Below, piece after piece: positions 1 through 6,730 of a DNA stretch of 9,442 bases. How positions within the stretch are numbered: position 1 is the first letter of the stretch; the number at the start of each line of letters is the position of its first letter. The notes under the pieces are model-generated. The model was not told where the DNA came from. It did not search any database and saw nothing but the letters and a program-made list of their open reading frames with translations. Both the position numbers and the translations under genes were made by a program. The DNA is from DASVBJ01 sp036375895 (GTDB lineage: Bacteria > Actinomycetota > Actinomycetes > JACCUZ01): positions 1-9,442 of the forward strand of contig DASVBJ010000223.1 in assembly GCA_036375895.1 (NCBI GenBank). The letters run 5' to 3'.

Positions 1-465
1 GCGTTCTACCGCGACGTGCTCGGCTTCCGGCCGATCACCTCGATGGCACAGATCCCCGGCGCCGCCTTCCTGCAGGCCCCCGGCTCCACCAACGACCACG
101 ACCTCGGCCTGTTCGAGATCGGCGCCCACGCCGGGCCGTCCCAGGCCGGCCGGGCCACCGTCGGGCTCTACCACCTCGCGTGGGAGGTCGACACGCTCGC
201 GGAGCTGGAACGCGTACAGGGCGCACTGGCGGCCGCCGGCGCGCTCACCGGGGCGAGCGACCACGGCACGACCAAGAGCCTCTATGGCAAGGACCCGGAC
301 GGCCTGGAGTTCGAGGTCGTGTGGCTGATCCCCGCCGACCTGATCGACGAGGCGGCCCTGGCTGCCCGGTCGCGGATCGGCCGGCTCGACCTGGCCCGCG
401 AGCAGGAGCGGTACGGCGCCGACACCCTCGGCGGCGTGGGCGTCTCCAGCCCCGCCCCGGCCTGA
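1..465 (+). CDS. VOC-family protein (glyoxalase/extradiol dioxygenase-like), 5'-truncated by the window edge
   Basis: The frame is open from base 1 to TGA at 463-465 and gives 154 residues. The true start lies upstream of the window, so the GTG at 16 is internal. The opening residues AFYRDVLGF are the classic end of the first beta-alpha unit of a vicinal oxygen chelate module. Further on, YHLAWEV (His58 of the fragment) and KDPDGLEFEVVW (Glu105) sit where this fold places its second and last metal ligands. The first ligand would be just before the window. The segment GTTKSLYGKDPDG resembles catechol 2,3-dioxygenase-like and glyoxalase-like members, but the substrate cannot be read from the fragment. 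After about residue 110 comes a charged helical tail (RSRIGRLDLAREQERYG) and a short Ala/Pro-rich end. The gene converges on the acyl-CoA oxidase-like gene with a 39-bp gap. Family is certain, function is not. Confidence 0.88.
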   Translation, partial: AFYRDVLGFRPITSMAQIPGAAFLQAPGSTNDHDLGLFEIGAHAGPSQAGRATVGLYHLAWEVDTLAELERVQGALAAAGALTGASDHGTTKSLYGKDPDGLEFEVVWLIPADLIDEAALAARSRIGRLDLAREQERYGADTLGGVGVSSPAPA

Positions 466-476
466 CCAGGACGTGC

Positions 477-504
477 GGTCCGGGCAGTCCCGCGGGCGCG
501 GACC
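477..504. terminator. possible hairpin in the convergent gap
   Basis: GGTCCG at 477-482 can pair with CGGACC at 499-504 around a GC-rich 16-base loop. It fills the 39-bp gap between two converging stop codons, where a bidirectional terminator is expected. The stem is only 6 bp and no T-run follows on either strand. GC-rich DNA gives such short stems easily, so this is weak. Confidence 0.3.
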
Positions 505-2442
505 TCAGCCGCCGACCGGACCGGTGAGCATCGGCAGGTCGAAGGCCTCCTCCGGGATGCCGAAGGCGTCGACGAGGGTGCGGGCGTTCGGCCGCAGCGC
601 CCGGCACAGGTCGTTGACGGCGGCCGTCACGGCCTTGGCCCGCTTGGGCGTGAGGCGTCCGTGCTCCAGGAACCAGGCCCGGTCGTCCTCGACGGCGGAG
701 AGTGCGTAGAGGTCGCACACCTGGTCGAGCAGGGCCTTGGCGGCCGGGTCGTCGCACTCGTCGATGGCCGCGACGAAGGACTCGAGCACCACGCGGTCGA
801 CGTGGACCCGGGCGGCCCGCAGCAGATGGTCCTGCGCGCCGTTGAACACCTCGAAGGGCTCCCGGCCGGACGTGATGCCCTTGCGCATCCGGCGGGCCAG
901 CCCGTCGAGCACGTGCTTCTCCCGCCACTCGAACAGCTCGAGGTGGTAGCCCCGGTCGAGCAGGTCGTTGCCGTCGCCCCGGCTGGTGGCCGCGGCGACC
1001 AGCCGCTGGATGAGCTGCCCGGCCACGGTCCGCTCGATCACCGAGCTGACGACCTGGTCGGTGACGAACCGCACGGTGCCGAGCGTGTCCAGCTCTCCGA
1101 AGTGGTCGCGGTAGCTCGTCAGCAGCCCCTTGGCAACCAGCTGGAGCAGGACCGTGTTGTCGCCCTCGAAGGTCGTGAAGACGTCGCTGTCCGCCTTCAG
1201 CAGCGGCAGCAGGTTCTCGGAGAGGTAGCCCGCCCCGCCGCACGCCTCGCGCGCGGTCTGGATCGCGCTCGTCGCGTGCCAGGTCGCCACGGCCTTCACG
1301 CCAGCGGCCCGCGCCTCGAGCTCCCGTTGCCGGTGCTCGTCGTGGGCGCCCGTCGCGAGGTCGTGCAGCGTGGACACGAGCTGTCCTTGGGCGAAGTGCA
1401 GCGCGTACGTCCGCGCCAGTGCCGGCAGCAGCCGTCGCTGGTGCGCGAGGTAGTCGAGGACGACGATCTCCTCGTCGCTGCCCGGGGGCCGGAACTGGCG
1501 GCGCTGCTCGCCGTAGCGCACGGCCACGGCGAGGGCCAGCTTGGCCGCGCTCCCGGCGCCACCGGCGACGCTGATGCGGCCCTGGATCAGGGTGCCGAGC
1601 ATCGTGAAGAAGCGCTTGTTCTCGTTGTCGATCGGGCTGCTGTAGGTGCCGTCGGCGGACACCTGGCCGTAGCGGTCCAGCAGCGCCTCACGCGGCACCC
1701 GCACGTCGTCGAACGACAGGCGTCCGTTGTCCACGCCGTTGAGCCCCGCCTTGCGGCCGCAGTCCTCGATGCGTACGCCGGGGCAGGGGTTCCCGTCGTC
1801 GTCGCGGATCGGCACGAGGAACGCATGGACGCCATGGCCGGCGCCGTCGGTGACCAGCTGGGCGAAGACGACGGCCATCCGACCGTCCTGCGCGGCGTTG
1901 CCGATGTAGTCCTTGCGGGCGCTCGGGTCCGGGGTGCGCAGCACGAACTCGCCGCGCGCCACGTCGTACGTCGCCGTGGTCCGCACCGACTGCACGTCGG
2001 ACCCGTGGCCCGTCTCGGTCATCGCGAAGCAGCCGGGCAGGTCGAAGGACATCACCGCCGGCAGGTAGCGCTCGTGGTGGCGGGCGGTGCCGAGGTGGAG
2101 GACCGCGCCGCCGAACAGCCCCCACTGCACGCCTGCCTTGACCAGCAGGGACAGGTCGCTGAACGCGAGCATCTCGAAGGAGGTCACCGAGCCGCCGACG
2201 TCGCCCTCGCCACCCACGGCCTGCGGGAAGCCCCGCCGGGGATGGCCGGACGCGGCCAGCTCGTGCATCTGCTCCAGCACCCGGGCGCGATGCTCCTCGA
2301 TGCCGAGGTCGTGCACCGGACGGAAGCCCTCCTCCCGGAGACGCTCGCGGGCCAGCTCGCGGATCTCGGCCCAGCGCCCGTCGAGCACCTTCCGCAGGGC
2401 GGCGGCGACACCCTCGACGGTCGGGGTGGTGGTGGCGGTCAT
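505..2442 (-). CDS. Acyl-CoA oxidase/dehydrogenase-family flavoenzyme
   Basis: This 645-residue FAD enzyme is predicted to introduce the trans-2 double bond into an acyl-CoA in the cytoplasm. Residues 139-153 (FAMTETGHGSDVQSV) form the middle-domain flavin/substrate motif. A long insert follows, with HAFLVPIRDDDGNPCPGV at 206-223 and DNGRLSFDDVRVPREALLDRY at 238-258. CGGAGYLSEN at 401-410 precedes TTFEGDNTVLLQ at 423-434, where Glu426 aligns with the catalytic glutamate of acyl-CoA oxidases and dehydrogenases. About 210 further residues form a C-terminal helical domain. The length, the HAFLVPIRD block and FEGDNTV resemble peroxisomal-type acyl-CoA oxidases more than roughly 380-residue dehydrogenases, so electrons may go to O2 or to ETF; sequence alone does not decide. 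The start is ATG at 2442: it has an AGGAGGG site just upstream, and its ATGA overlaps the TetR stop by 4 bp. An open frame continues upstream only as a shadow of the TetR gene. It is probably co-transcribed with that regulator. Confidence 0.9.
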   Translation of the reverse strand: MTATTTPTVEGVAAALRKVLDGRWAEIRELARERLREEGFRPVHDLGIEEHRARVLEQMHELAASGHPRRGFPQAVGGEGDVGGSVTSFEMLAFSDLSLLVKAGVQWGLFGGAVLHLGTARHHERYLPAVMSFDLPGCFAMTETGHGSDVQSVRTTATYDVARGEFVLRTPDPSARKDYIGNAAQDGRMAVVFAQLVTDGAGHGVHAFLVPIRDDDGNPCPGVRIEDCGRKAGLNGVDNGRLSFDDVRVPREALLDRYGQVSADGTYSSPIDNENKRFFTMLGTLIQGRISVAGGAGSAAKLALAVAVRYGEQRRQFRPPGSDEEIVVLDYLAHQRRLLPALARTYALHFAQGQLVSTLHDLATGAHDEHRQRELEARAAGVKAVATWHATSAIQTAREACGGAGYLSENLLPLLKADSDVFTTFEGDNTVLLQLVAKGLLTSYRDHFGELDTLGTVRFVTDQVVSSVIERTVAGQLIQRLVAAATSRGDGNDLLDRGYHLELFEWREKHVLDGLARRMRKGITSGREPFEVFNGAQDHLLRAARVHVDRVVLESFVAAIDECDDPAAKALLDQVCDLYALSAVEDDRAWFLEHGRLTPKRAKAVTAAVNDLCRALRPNARTLVDAFGIPEEAFDLPMLTGPVGG

Positions 2443-3122
2443 TGGCCCTCCTGCTGGTGGTTTCGGTCGGCGGCGGCGAGGATCCCGGAGAACCCCCGCC
2501 ACACCAGGTCGGTCAGGTGGTCGCGCAACACCTCGCGGGGCATGGCCGCCCCGCCCGCCAGCCACTGGTCGGCCGCGGAGCGGACCAGGCCGACCAGTCC
2601 GTGCCCCCACGGCTCGGCCGCCTCGACGCCGAGCCCGGCGGCGCGCAGCCGGGGTGCGATGACGCCGGCCACGTGGCGGCCGACCAGAGCGCTCAGCCCG
2701 GTGACCGGGTCGTCGCCCACCGGGCCGTCGGGCAGGGGGCGGTGCACCACGAAGCGGTAGACCTCCGGGTCGGCCTCGATGACCCGCAGGTAGGCGTCGA
2801 TGCCCGCCGCGAGCAGGGTCCGCGGGTCGGGCTCGCTCTCGATCGCGGCGGTCAGCTGGGTCACCAGCCGGTCGGCGACGCGGGTGCAGACCGCGAGGTA
2901 GAGGTCGTTCTTGTCCGTGAAGTGGCGGTAGACCGCGGCCTTGCTCGTGCCGGCCGCCGCCGCGATCTCGTCCATGCCGACGGCGGCGCCGTGCCGGCGG
3001 ATCGCCACGACGGCGGCGTCCACCATGGCGCGGCGGCGCTCCCGGCGATGCTCGTCCCAGCGGGTTCGCCGGCGGTCCCCCGGGGCAGCAGAGCCGGGTC
3101 GAGGGGTTACGCCCGTTTTCAT
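2439..3122 (-). CDS. TetR/AcrR-family transcriptional regulator
   Basis: This is a 227-residue one-domain-plus-ligand-domain regulator of typical TetR length. The N-terminal DNA-binding domain covers about residues 25-72. It has a first helix rich in Arg (RRERRRAMVDAAVVAIRRHG) and the helix-turn-helix signature MDEIAAAAGTSKAAVYRHF at 50-68, followed by DKNDLY. Residues 80-227 are the helical ligand-binding and dimerisation part and are poorly conserved, as is normal. The gene is divergent from the thiolase operon across 63 bp and overlaps the oxidase-like gene by 4 bp (ATGA, 2439-2442). It is therefore likely a local repressor of both units, with an acyl-CoA as a plausible but unproven ligand. 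No clear Shine-Dalgarno precedes ATG 3122 (upstream bases CCGTAAGTCGC), so the message may be leaderless or nearly so. The next in-frame Met (residue 33) would cut into helix 1 and is unlikely. Confidence 0.92.
   Translation of the reverse strand: MKTGVTPRPGSAAPGDRRRTRWDEHRRERRRAMVDAAVVAIRRHGAAVGMDEIAAAAGTSKAAVYRHFTDKNDLYLAVCTRVADRLVTQLTAAIESEPDPRTLLAAGIDAYLRVIEADPEVYRFVVHRPLPDGPVGDDPVTGLSALVGRHVAGVIAPRLRAAGLGVEAAEPWGHGLVGLVRSAADQWLAGGAAMPREVLRDHLTDLVWRGFSGILAAADRNHQQEGQ
2446..2452 (-). promoter_or_regulatory. Ribosome binding site of the acyl-CoA oxidase-like gene
   Basis: On the minus strand AGGAGGG lies 3-4 bases before the ATG at 2442, inside the last codons of the TetR gene. This strong site settles the start choice within a much longer open frame and supports coupled translation. 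Confidence 0.75.
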
Positions 3123-3144
3123 GCGACTTACGGTACCTGATACT
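3116..3144 (+). promoter_or_regulatory. Candidate promoter of the thiolase operon
   Basis: TTTTCA at 3116-3121 and GATACT at 3139-3144 are separated by exactly 17 bases and resemble -35 and -10 hexamers of a housekeeping-sigma promoter. Transcription would start near 3151, about 35 bases before the thiolase ATG. The -35 overlaps the first codons of the divergent TetR gene. This is inferred from sequence only, and both hexamers are imperfect. Confidence 0.45.
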
Positions 3145-3153
3145 TTTGGTACC
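3132..3153. promoter_or_regulatory. Candidate TetR operator: paired GGTACC sites
   Basis: Two identical palindromic hexamers, GGTACC at 3132-3137 and 3148-3153, form a 22-bp element with a 10-base centre (TGATACTTTT). The copies are 16 bp apart, about one and a half helical turns. In longer context they also read as direct repeats, TTACGGTACC and TTTTGGTACC. They bracket the -10-like GATACT and lie in the only gap shared by the TetR gene and the thiolase operon. A protein bound here would block rightward transcription and sit about 10 bp upstream of the tetR ATG. The AT-rich centre stands out in this GC-rich window. Assignment to this TetR is inference from position. Confidence 0.5.
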
Positions 3154-3172
3154 AGCACGCATCGCCCGCCCC

Positions 3173-3178
3173 AGGAGG
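3173..3178 (+). promoter_or_regulatory. Ribosome binding site of the thiolase gene
   Basis: A consensus AGGAGG lies 7 bases before the ATG at 3186 and fixes that start. Confidence 0.8.
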
Positions 3179-3185
3179 ACCTCCC

Positions 3186-4469
3186 ATGGCACCGAAGGCC
3201 CGGCGCGCAGCCGTCGTAGGCGGCAACCGGATCCCGTTCGCGCGGTCCAACGGCCCCTACGCCCTCGCGTCCAACCAGGACATGCTCACCGCCGCCCTTG
3301 ACGGGCTGGTCGCCCGTTTCGGGCTGCAGGACGTCCGGCTCGGCGAGGTCGCGGCCGGCGCCGTCCTCAAGCACAGCCGGGACTTCAACCTGACCCGGGA
3401 GTCGGTCCTGGGCAGCCGACTGGCGCCCGACACCCCGGCGTACGACGTGCAGCAGGCCTGCGGCACGGGGCTGGAGACCACGATCCTGGTCGCCAACAAG
3501 ATCGCGCTCGGCCAGGTCGAGTCGGGGGTCGCGGCCGGCGTCGACACCACGAGCGATGCGCCCATCGCCGTGCACGAGGGGCTGCGGCGGACCCTGCTCG
3601 AGGCCAACCGGGCCCGCAGCCTCGGCGGCCGGCTGGCCGCACTGAAGGGGCTGCGGCCCGGCCACGTCGTCCCCGAGGTGCCCCGCAACGTCGAGCCGCG
3701 CACCGGGCTGTCCATGGGCGAGCACGCGGCGATCACGGCCCGCGAGTGGCAGATCGGCCGCGAGGAGCAGGACGCCCTGACCGTCGCGAGCCACCGCAAC
3801 CTGGCGGCGGCCTACGACCGCGGGCTGCTCGCCGACCTGGTGACCCCCTACCTCGGCCTGCAGCGCGACCAGAACCTCCGCCCGGACTCGAGTCTCGAAG
3901 CGCTGGCCCGGCTCGAGCCGGTCTTCGGCAAGGGCGAGGGGGCGACCATGACGGCAGGCAACTCCACCCCGCTGTCCGACGGCGCCTCGACCGTGCTGCT
4001 GGCGAGCGACGAGTGGGCGCGGGAACGCAACCTGCCCGTGCTCGCGCACCTCGTCGACGCGGAGACCGCCGCAGTCGACTACGTGCACGGCGGCGAAGGC
4101 CTGCTGATGGCCCCGGCGTACGCCGTGCCGCGCCTGCTCGCCCGCAACGGCCTCACCCTGCAGGACTTCGACTTCTACGAGGTGCACGAGGCCTTCGCCT
4201 CGACCGTGCTGGCCACCCTCAAGGCCTGGGAAGACCCCCGCTTCTGCAAGGAGCGGCTCGGCCTGGACAAGCCGCTCGGCCCGATCGACCGGTCGCGCCT
4301 CAACGTCGCGGGCTCCTCCCTCGCCGCCGGGCACCCGTTCGCTGCCACCGGCGGGCGCATCGTCGCCACGCTGGCCGCGCTGCTCGCCGAGAAGGGCTCC
4401 GGCCGCGGCCTGATCTCGATCTGCGCCGCCGGCGGGCAGGGCGTCGTGGCGATCCTGGAGGCAGCGTGA
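3186..4469 (+). CDS. fadA2: Acetyl-CoA C-acyltransferase (thiolase), FadA2-like
   Basis: This 427-residue cytoplasmic thiolase cleaves 3-ketoacyl-CoA with CoA, or condenses two acyl-CoAs in reverse. The acylated nucleophile is Cys92 in QQACGTG (89-95). HEAF at 334-337 and GHP at 382-384 (His383) supply the oxyanion and base residues. Cys413 in SICAAGGQG is the second catalytic cysteine. HEAF, GHPFAATG and CAAGG are features of the FadI/trifunctional-beta branch rather than PhaA-type thiolases, which usually have NEAF and GHPxGxSG. From memory the opening VVGGNRIPFARSNG and the block LKHSRDFNLTRESVLGS are close to M. tuberculosis FadA2 (Rv0243). It is first in a three-gene operon: its TGA overlaps the GTG of the reductase by 4 bp. 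Expression is probably controlled by the divergent TetR through the GGTACC pair. All catalytic residues are present and the length is normal. Confidence 0.93.
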   Translation: MAPKARRAAVVGGNRIPFARSNGPYALASNQDMLTAALDGLVARFGLQDVRLGEVAAGAVLKHSRDFNLTRESVLGSRLAPDTPAYDVQQACGTGLETTILVANKIALGQVESGVAAGVDTTSDAPIAVHEGLRRTLLEANRARSLGGRLAALKGLRPGHVVPEVPRNVEPRTGLSMGEHAAITAREWQIGREEQDALTVASHRNLAAAYDRGLLADLVTPYLGLQRDQNLRPDSSLEALARLEPVFGKGEGATMTAGNSTPLSDGASTVLLASDEWARERNLPVLAHLVDAETAAVDYVHGGEGLLMAPAYAVPRLLARNGLTLQDFDFYEVHEAFASTVLATLKAWEDPRFCKERLGLDKPLGPIDRSRLNVAGSSLAAGHPFAATGGRIVATLAALLAEKGSGRGLISICAAGGQGVVAILEAA

Positions 4470-5797
4470 GCGACTGGTACCGCACCCTGACCAACTCCCC
4501 CGCCGGAGCGGCGGTCGGCAAGCGTCTGGGCCTGCCCAGGCCCGCGGTGCTCCGCCGCCACTCCCCCGGCCAGCCACTGCTCGACGGCCCCGCGCTCGTC
4601 CTCGGCACGACGGGCGGCGCCCTCGCCACCAAGCTCCGCGAGCTGCTCGACGCGGCCGGGGTCACGACGACGGCCGGTGACGACGACCGGCTGGCCGGCA
4701 TCGTCCTGGACGCGACGGGAGTCAGCGGCGTCGACGACCTGGCCCAGCTGCCGGCCCTGCTCGCCCCGGCCGTCCGGCGCCTCGGACCCAGCGGGCGGCT
4801 CGTGGTCCTCGGCCGCCCGGCCGACCGGGCCGACTCGCCGGCCGCGGCCGCCGCGCGCCACGCCCTCGACGGGTTCACGCGGTCGGCCGCGCGGGAGCTC
4901 CGGTCCGGTGCCACCGCCAACCTCGTGGTCGTCGAGGACGGCGCGGAGGACGCGGTGGAGTCCACGCTGCGGTTCCTGCTCTCGGGCCGCTCGGCGTTCG
5001 TCTCCGGCCAGCCCGTGCGCGTCGCCGCCGCAGCGGTCACCTCACCCGCCGACTGGGACCGTCCGCTGGACGGTCGAGTCGCCGTGGTGACGGGCGCCGC
5101 CCGGGGCATCGGCGCGGCGATCGCCGCGACCTTCGCCCGCGACGGCGCGAAGGTCGTCTGCGTCGACCTGCCCGCCGCCGGTGAGCAGCTCGCCCGGGTG
5201 GCCAACCAGGTGGGCGGCACCGCCCTGCAGGCCGACATCACCGAGCCGACCGCAGCCGAGCGGATCGCCGAGCTCGCGACGAGCCGGTTCGGCGGCCTGC
5301 ACGTCCTGGTGCACAACGCCGGGATCACGCGAGACAAGCTGCTGGTCAACATGACGCCCGCGCAGTGGGACTCGGTGATGGCCGTCAACCTCGAGGCGCA
5401 GCTGCGGATCGACGACTGGCTGCTCGAGAACGACGTGCTCGGCGCGGGCTCCCGGGTCGTGTCCGCGTCGTCGACGAGCGGCATAGCCGGCAACCGTGGC
5501 CAGACCAACTACGCCGCGAGCAAGGCCGGCATCATCGGCATGGTCAGGGCGCTGGCGCCGGCGATGGCCGAGCGGGGCGCCACCATCAACGCCGTTGCGC
5601 CGGGCTTCATCGAGACGGAGCTGACCGCTGCCATGCCCTTCGCGACCCGCGAGGTGGCGCGTCGCATCAACAGCCTGCAGCAGGGCGGACTCCCTGTGGA
5701 CGTCGCCGAGACGATCGCCTGGCTGGCCCAAGAGGCGAGTGCCGGCGTGAACGGCCAGGTCGTACGCGTCTGCGGCCAGAACATCGTGGGGGCATGA
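4466..5797 (+). CDS. fabG4: High-molecular-weight 3-ketoacyl-(ACP/CoA) reductase, FabG4 type
   Basis: This 443-residue protein has two parts. Residues 1 to about 195 form a degenerate Rossmann/flavodoxin-like domain with no recognisable cofactor glycine motif. Residues 202-443 form a classical short-chain reductase: TGAARGIG (209-216) for the dinucleotide, HNAG (283-286, a variant of NNAG), Asn308, Ser336, Tyr349 and Lys353 in YAASK. The product would be the (R)-3-hydroxyacyl thioester. Asp234, after the second beta strand (VVCVDLP), suggests preference for NADH over NADPH. From memory the arrangement and segments such as GITRDKLL, GNRGQTNYA and the ending RVCGQNIVGA match M. tuberculosis FabG4 (Rv0242c, 454 residues), reported as NADH-dependent and active on CoA substrates. 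Start is GTG at 4466: GGAGG at 4457-4461 precedes it by 4 bases, and GTGA overlaps the thiolase stop. The open frame extends upstream only as a thiolase shadow. Confidence 0.93.
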   Translation: MSDWYRTLTNSPAGAAVGKRLGLPRPAVLRRHSPGQPLLDGPALVLGTTGGALATKLRELLDAAGVTTTAGDDDRLAGIVLDATGVSGVDDLAQLPALLAPAVRRLGPSGRLVVLGRPADRADSPAAAAARHALDGFTRSAARELRSGATANLVVVEDGAEDAVESTLRFLLSGRSAFVSGQPVRVAAAAVTSPADWDRPLDGRVAVVTGAARGIGAAIAATFARDGAKVVCVDLPAAGEQLARVANQVGGTALQADITEPTAAERIAELATSRFGGLHVLVHNAGITRDKLLVNMTPAQWDSVMAVNLEAQLRIDDWLLENDVLGAGSRVVSASSTSGIAGNRGQTNYAASKAGIIGMVRALAPAMAERGATINAVAPGFIETELTAAMPFATREVARRINSLQQGGLPVDVAETIAWLAQEASAGVNGQVVRVCGQNIVGA

Positions 5798-5798
5798 C

Positions 5799-6668
5799 GT
5801 GCAGACGGTGACACTGACCAAGGCCCCCGCGCTGCCGAGGCTGTTCGCCGAGGCTCTGCTGACCGCCCGGCGACATCACGGACCCGGCCTGCCCGACACC
5901 GAGCTGGCGCTGCACGACGTGACCGTCGACCGCGACCACCTGGCGGCCTACGCGCGGGTGTGCGGGTTCAGGGTCGGCGGCCCCCTGCCCCCGACGTACC
6001 TGCACGTGCTGGCCTTCCCGCTGCAGATGCAGCTGATGACCGACCGCACGTTCCCGTTCCCCCTGGCGAAGGTCGTGCACCTGCGCAACGTCGTCGTCCA
6101 GCGCCGGCCGGTCGACGCCGACGAACGGCCGAGCCTGCGGGTCCGCGCCGAGCGCCTGGCCGAGCACTCCAGGGGCGCCCAGGTGGACCTGGTCGCCGAG
6201 GCCACGGTCGGCACCGAGCCGGTCTGGTCGGGCCGGGGCACCTACCTCTTCCGCGGTGCACAGGCGCCGGCCGGAGGTCCCTCGTACGACGAGGAGCCGG
6301 CGCCCGAGCCGACGCTGCCCGACCGGCCGAGCGCCGTGTGGCGGGTGCCTGCCGACACCGGTCGGCGCTACGCCGCGGTCTCCGGGGACGTGAACCCGAT
6401 CCACCTGCACCCGCTGGCCGCGCGGCTGGCCGGCTACCCGAAGGCCATCGTCCACGGCATGTGGACGGCGGCCCGGGTGCTGGCCGCCGTCGACTCACGC
6501 CTGCCGGACGCACTGGTGGCCCACCTCACGTTCCGCAAGCCGTTGCTGCTGCCGTCGACGGTCGAGCTGCTCGCCGGCCAGGTGGACGACGGCTGGGACC
6601 TGGGGGTGCGCAGCAGGCGGGACGGGAAGGTCCACCTCACCGGGACGGTGCGGCCGCCCGGGCCGTGA
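5799..6668 (+). CDS. htdX: MaoC-type (R)-specific enoyl-CoA hydratase/3-hydroxyacyl dehydratase, HtdX-like
   Basis: This 289-residue double-hotdog protein reversibly hydrates trans-2-enoyl thioesters to (R)-3-hydroxyacyl thioesters. The C-terminal half carries the hydratase-2 motif YAAVSGDVNPIH (191-202), with catalytic Asp197 and His202, then the A-x-L-x-GYP and HGMWTAARVL segments (208-228). The N-terminal half, about residues 30-155, is the degenerate hotdog that binds the acyl chain (PPTYLHVLAFPLQMQL at 64-79, then VVHLRNVVVQRRP). The linker at 155-178 is Pro/Glu-rich. From memory its layout and size match M. tuberculosis HtdX (Rv0241c, 280 residues), which also sits beside fabG4. GTG at 5799 is chosen as the start: it follows the reductase stop by 1 bp and has GTGGGGG 6 bases upstream; the ATG at 5794 is in a frame that closes at once. 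Last gene of the operon, followed by a strong hairpin. Confidence 0.91.
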   Translation: MQTVTLTKAPALPRLFAEALLTARRHHGPGLPDTELALHDVTVDRDHLAAYARVCGFRVGGPLPPTYLHVLAFPLQMQLMTDRTFPFPLAKVVHLRNVVVQRRPVDADERPSLRVRAERLAEHSRGAQVDLVAEATVGTEPVWSGRGTYLFRGAQAPAGGPSYDEEPAPEPTLPDRPSAVWRVPADTGRRYAAVSGDVNPIHLHPLAARLAGYPKAIVHGMWTAARVLAAVDSRLPDALVAHLTFRKPLLLPSTVELLAGQVDDGWDLGVRSRRDGKVHLTGTVRPPGP

Positions 6669-6673
6669 CATGA

Positions 6674-6711
6674 CGGAACCCCCGCCGGCTGCTTGCCGGT
6701 CGAGGGTTCCG
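6674..6711. terminator. Bidirectional terminator between convergent genes
   Basis: CGGAACCC (6674-6681) pairs perfectly with GGGTTCCG (6704-6711). Inside, CCGGC (6685-6689) pairs with GCCGG (6695-6699) around a TGCTT loop. The structure begins 5 bases after the hydratase stop and lies 19 bases beyond the stop of the minus-strand membrane protein. It therefore can end both transcripts. There is no real T-run, as usual in actinobacteria. Confidence 0.75.
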
Positions 6712-6730
6712 CGTCTCGTGGGGACAGAGG

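Noticed and set aside
661..2760. Long open frame on the + strand (about 700 codons) opposite the oxidase-like and TetR genes
   Set aside because: It is antisense to a gene with clear catalytic motifs, its translation is rich in Arg, Gly, Val, Ala and His with no domain pattern, and long antisense frames are normal at this GC content.
2443..3192. Extension of the oxidase-like frame upstream of 2442
   Set aside because: It overlaps the TetR gene in another frame and is low-complexity Arg/Gly/Pro. The ATG at 2442 has AGGAGGG before it.
3746..4465. Extension of the reductase frame upstream of 4466
   Set aside because: The translation is Arg/Pro-rich shadow of the thiolase. The GTG at 4466 has a ribosome site and matches the expected FabG4 N-terminus.
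3123..4577. Long minus-strand extension of the TetR frame through the thiolase gene
   Set aside because: It runs antisense to a well-supported thiolase, and the TetR domain begins properly at 3122.
5042..6455. Minus-strand frames opposite the reductase and hydratase genes
   Set aside because: They are shadows of confirmed genes, with no start signals or recognisable motifs.
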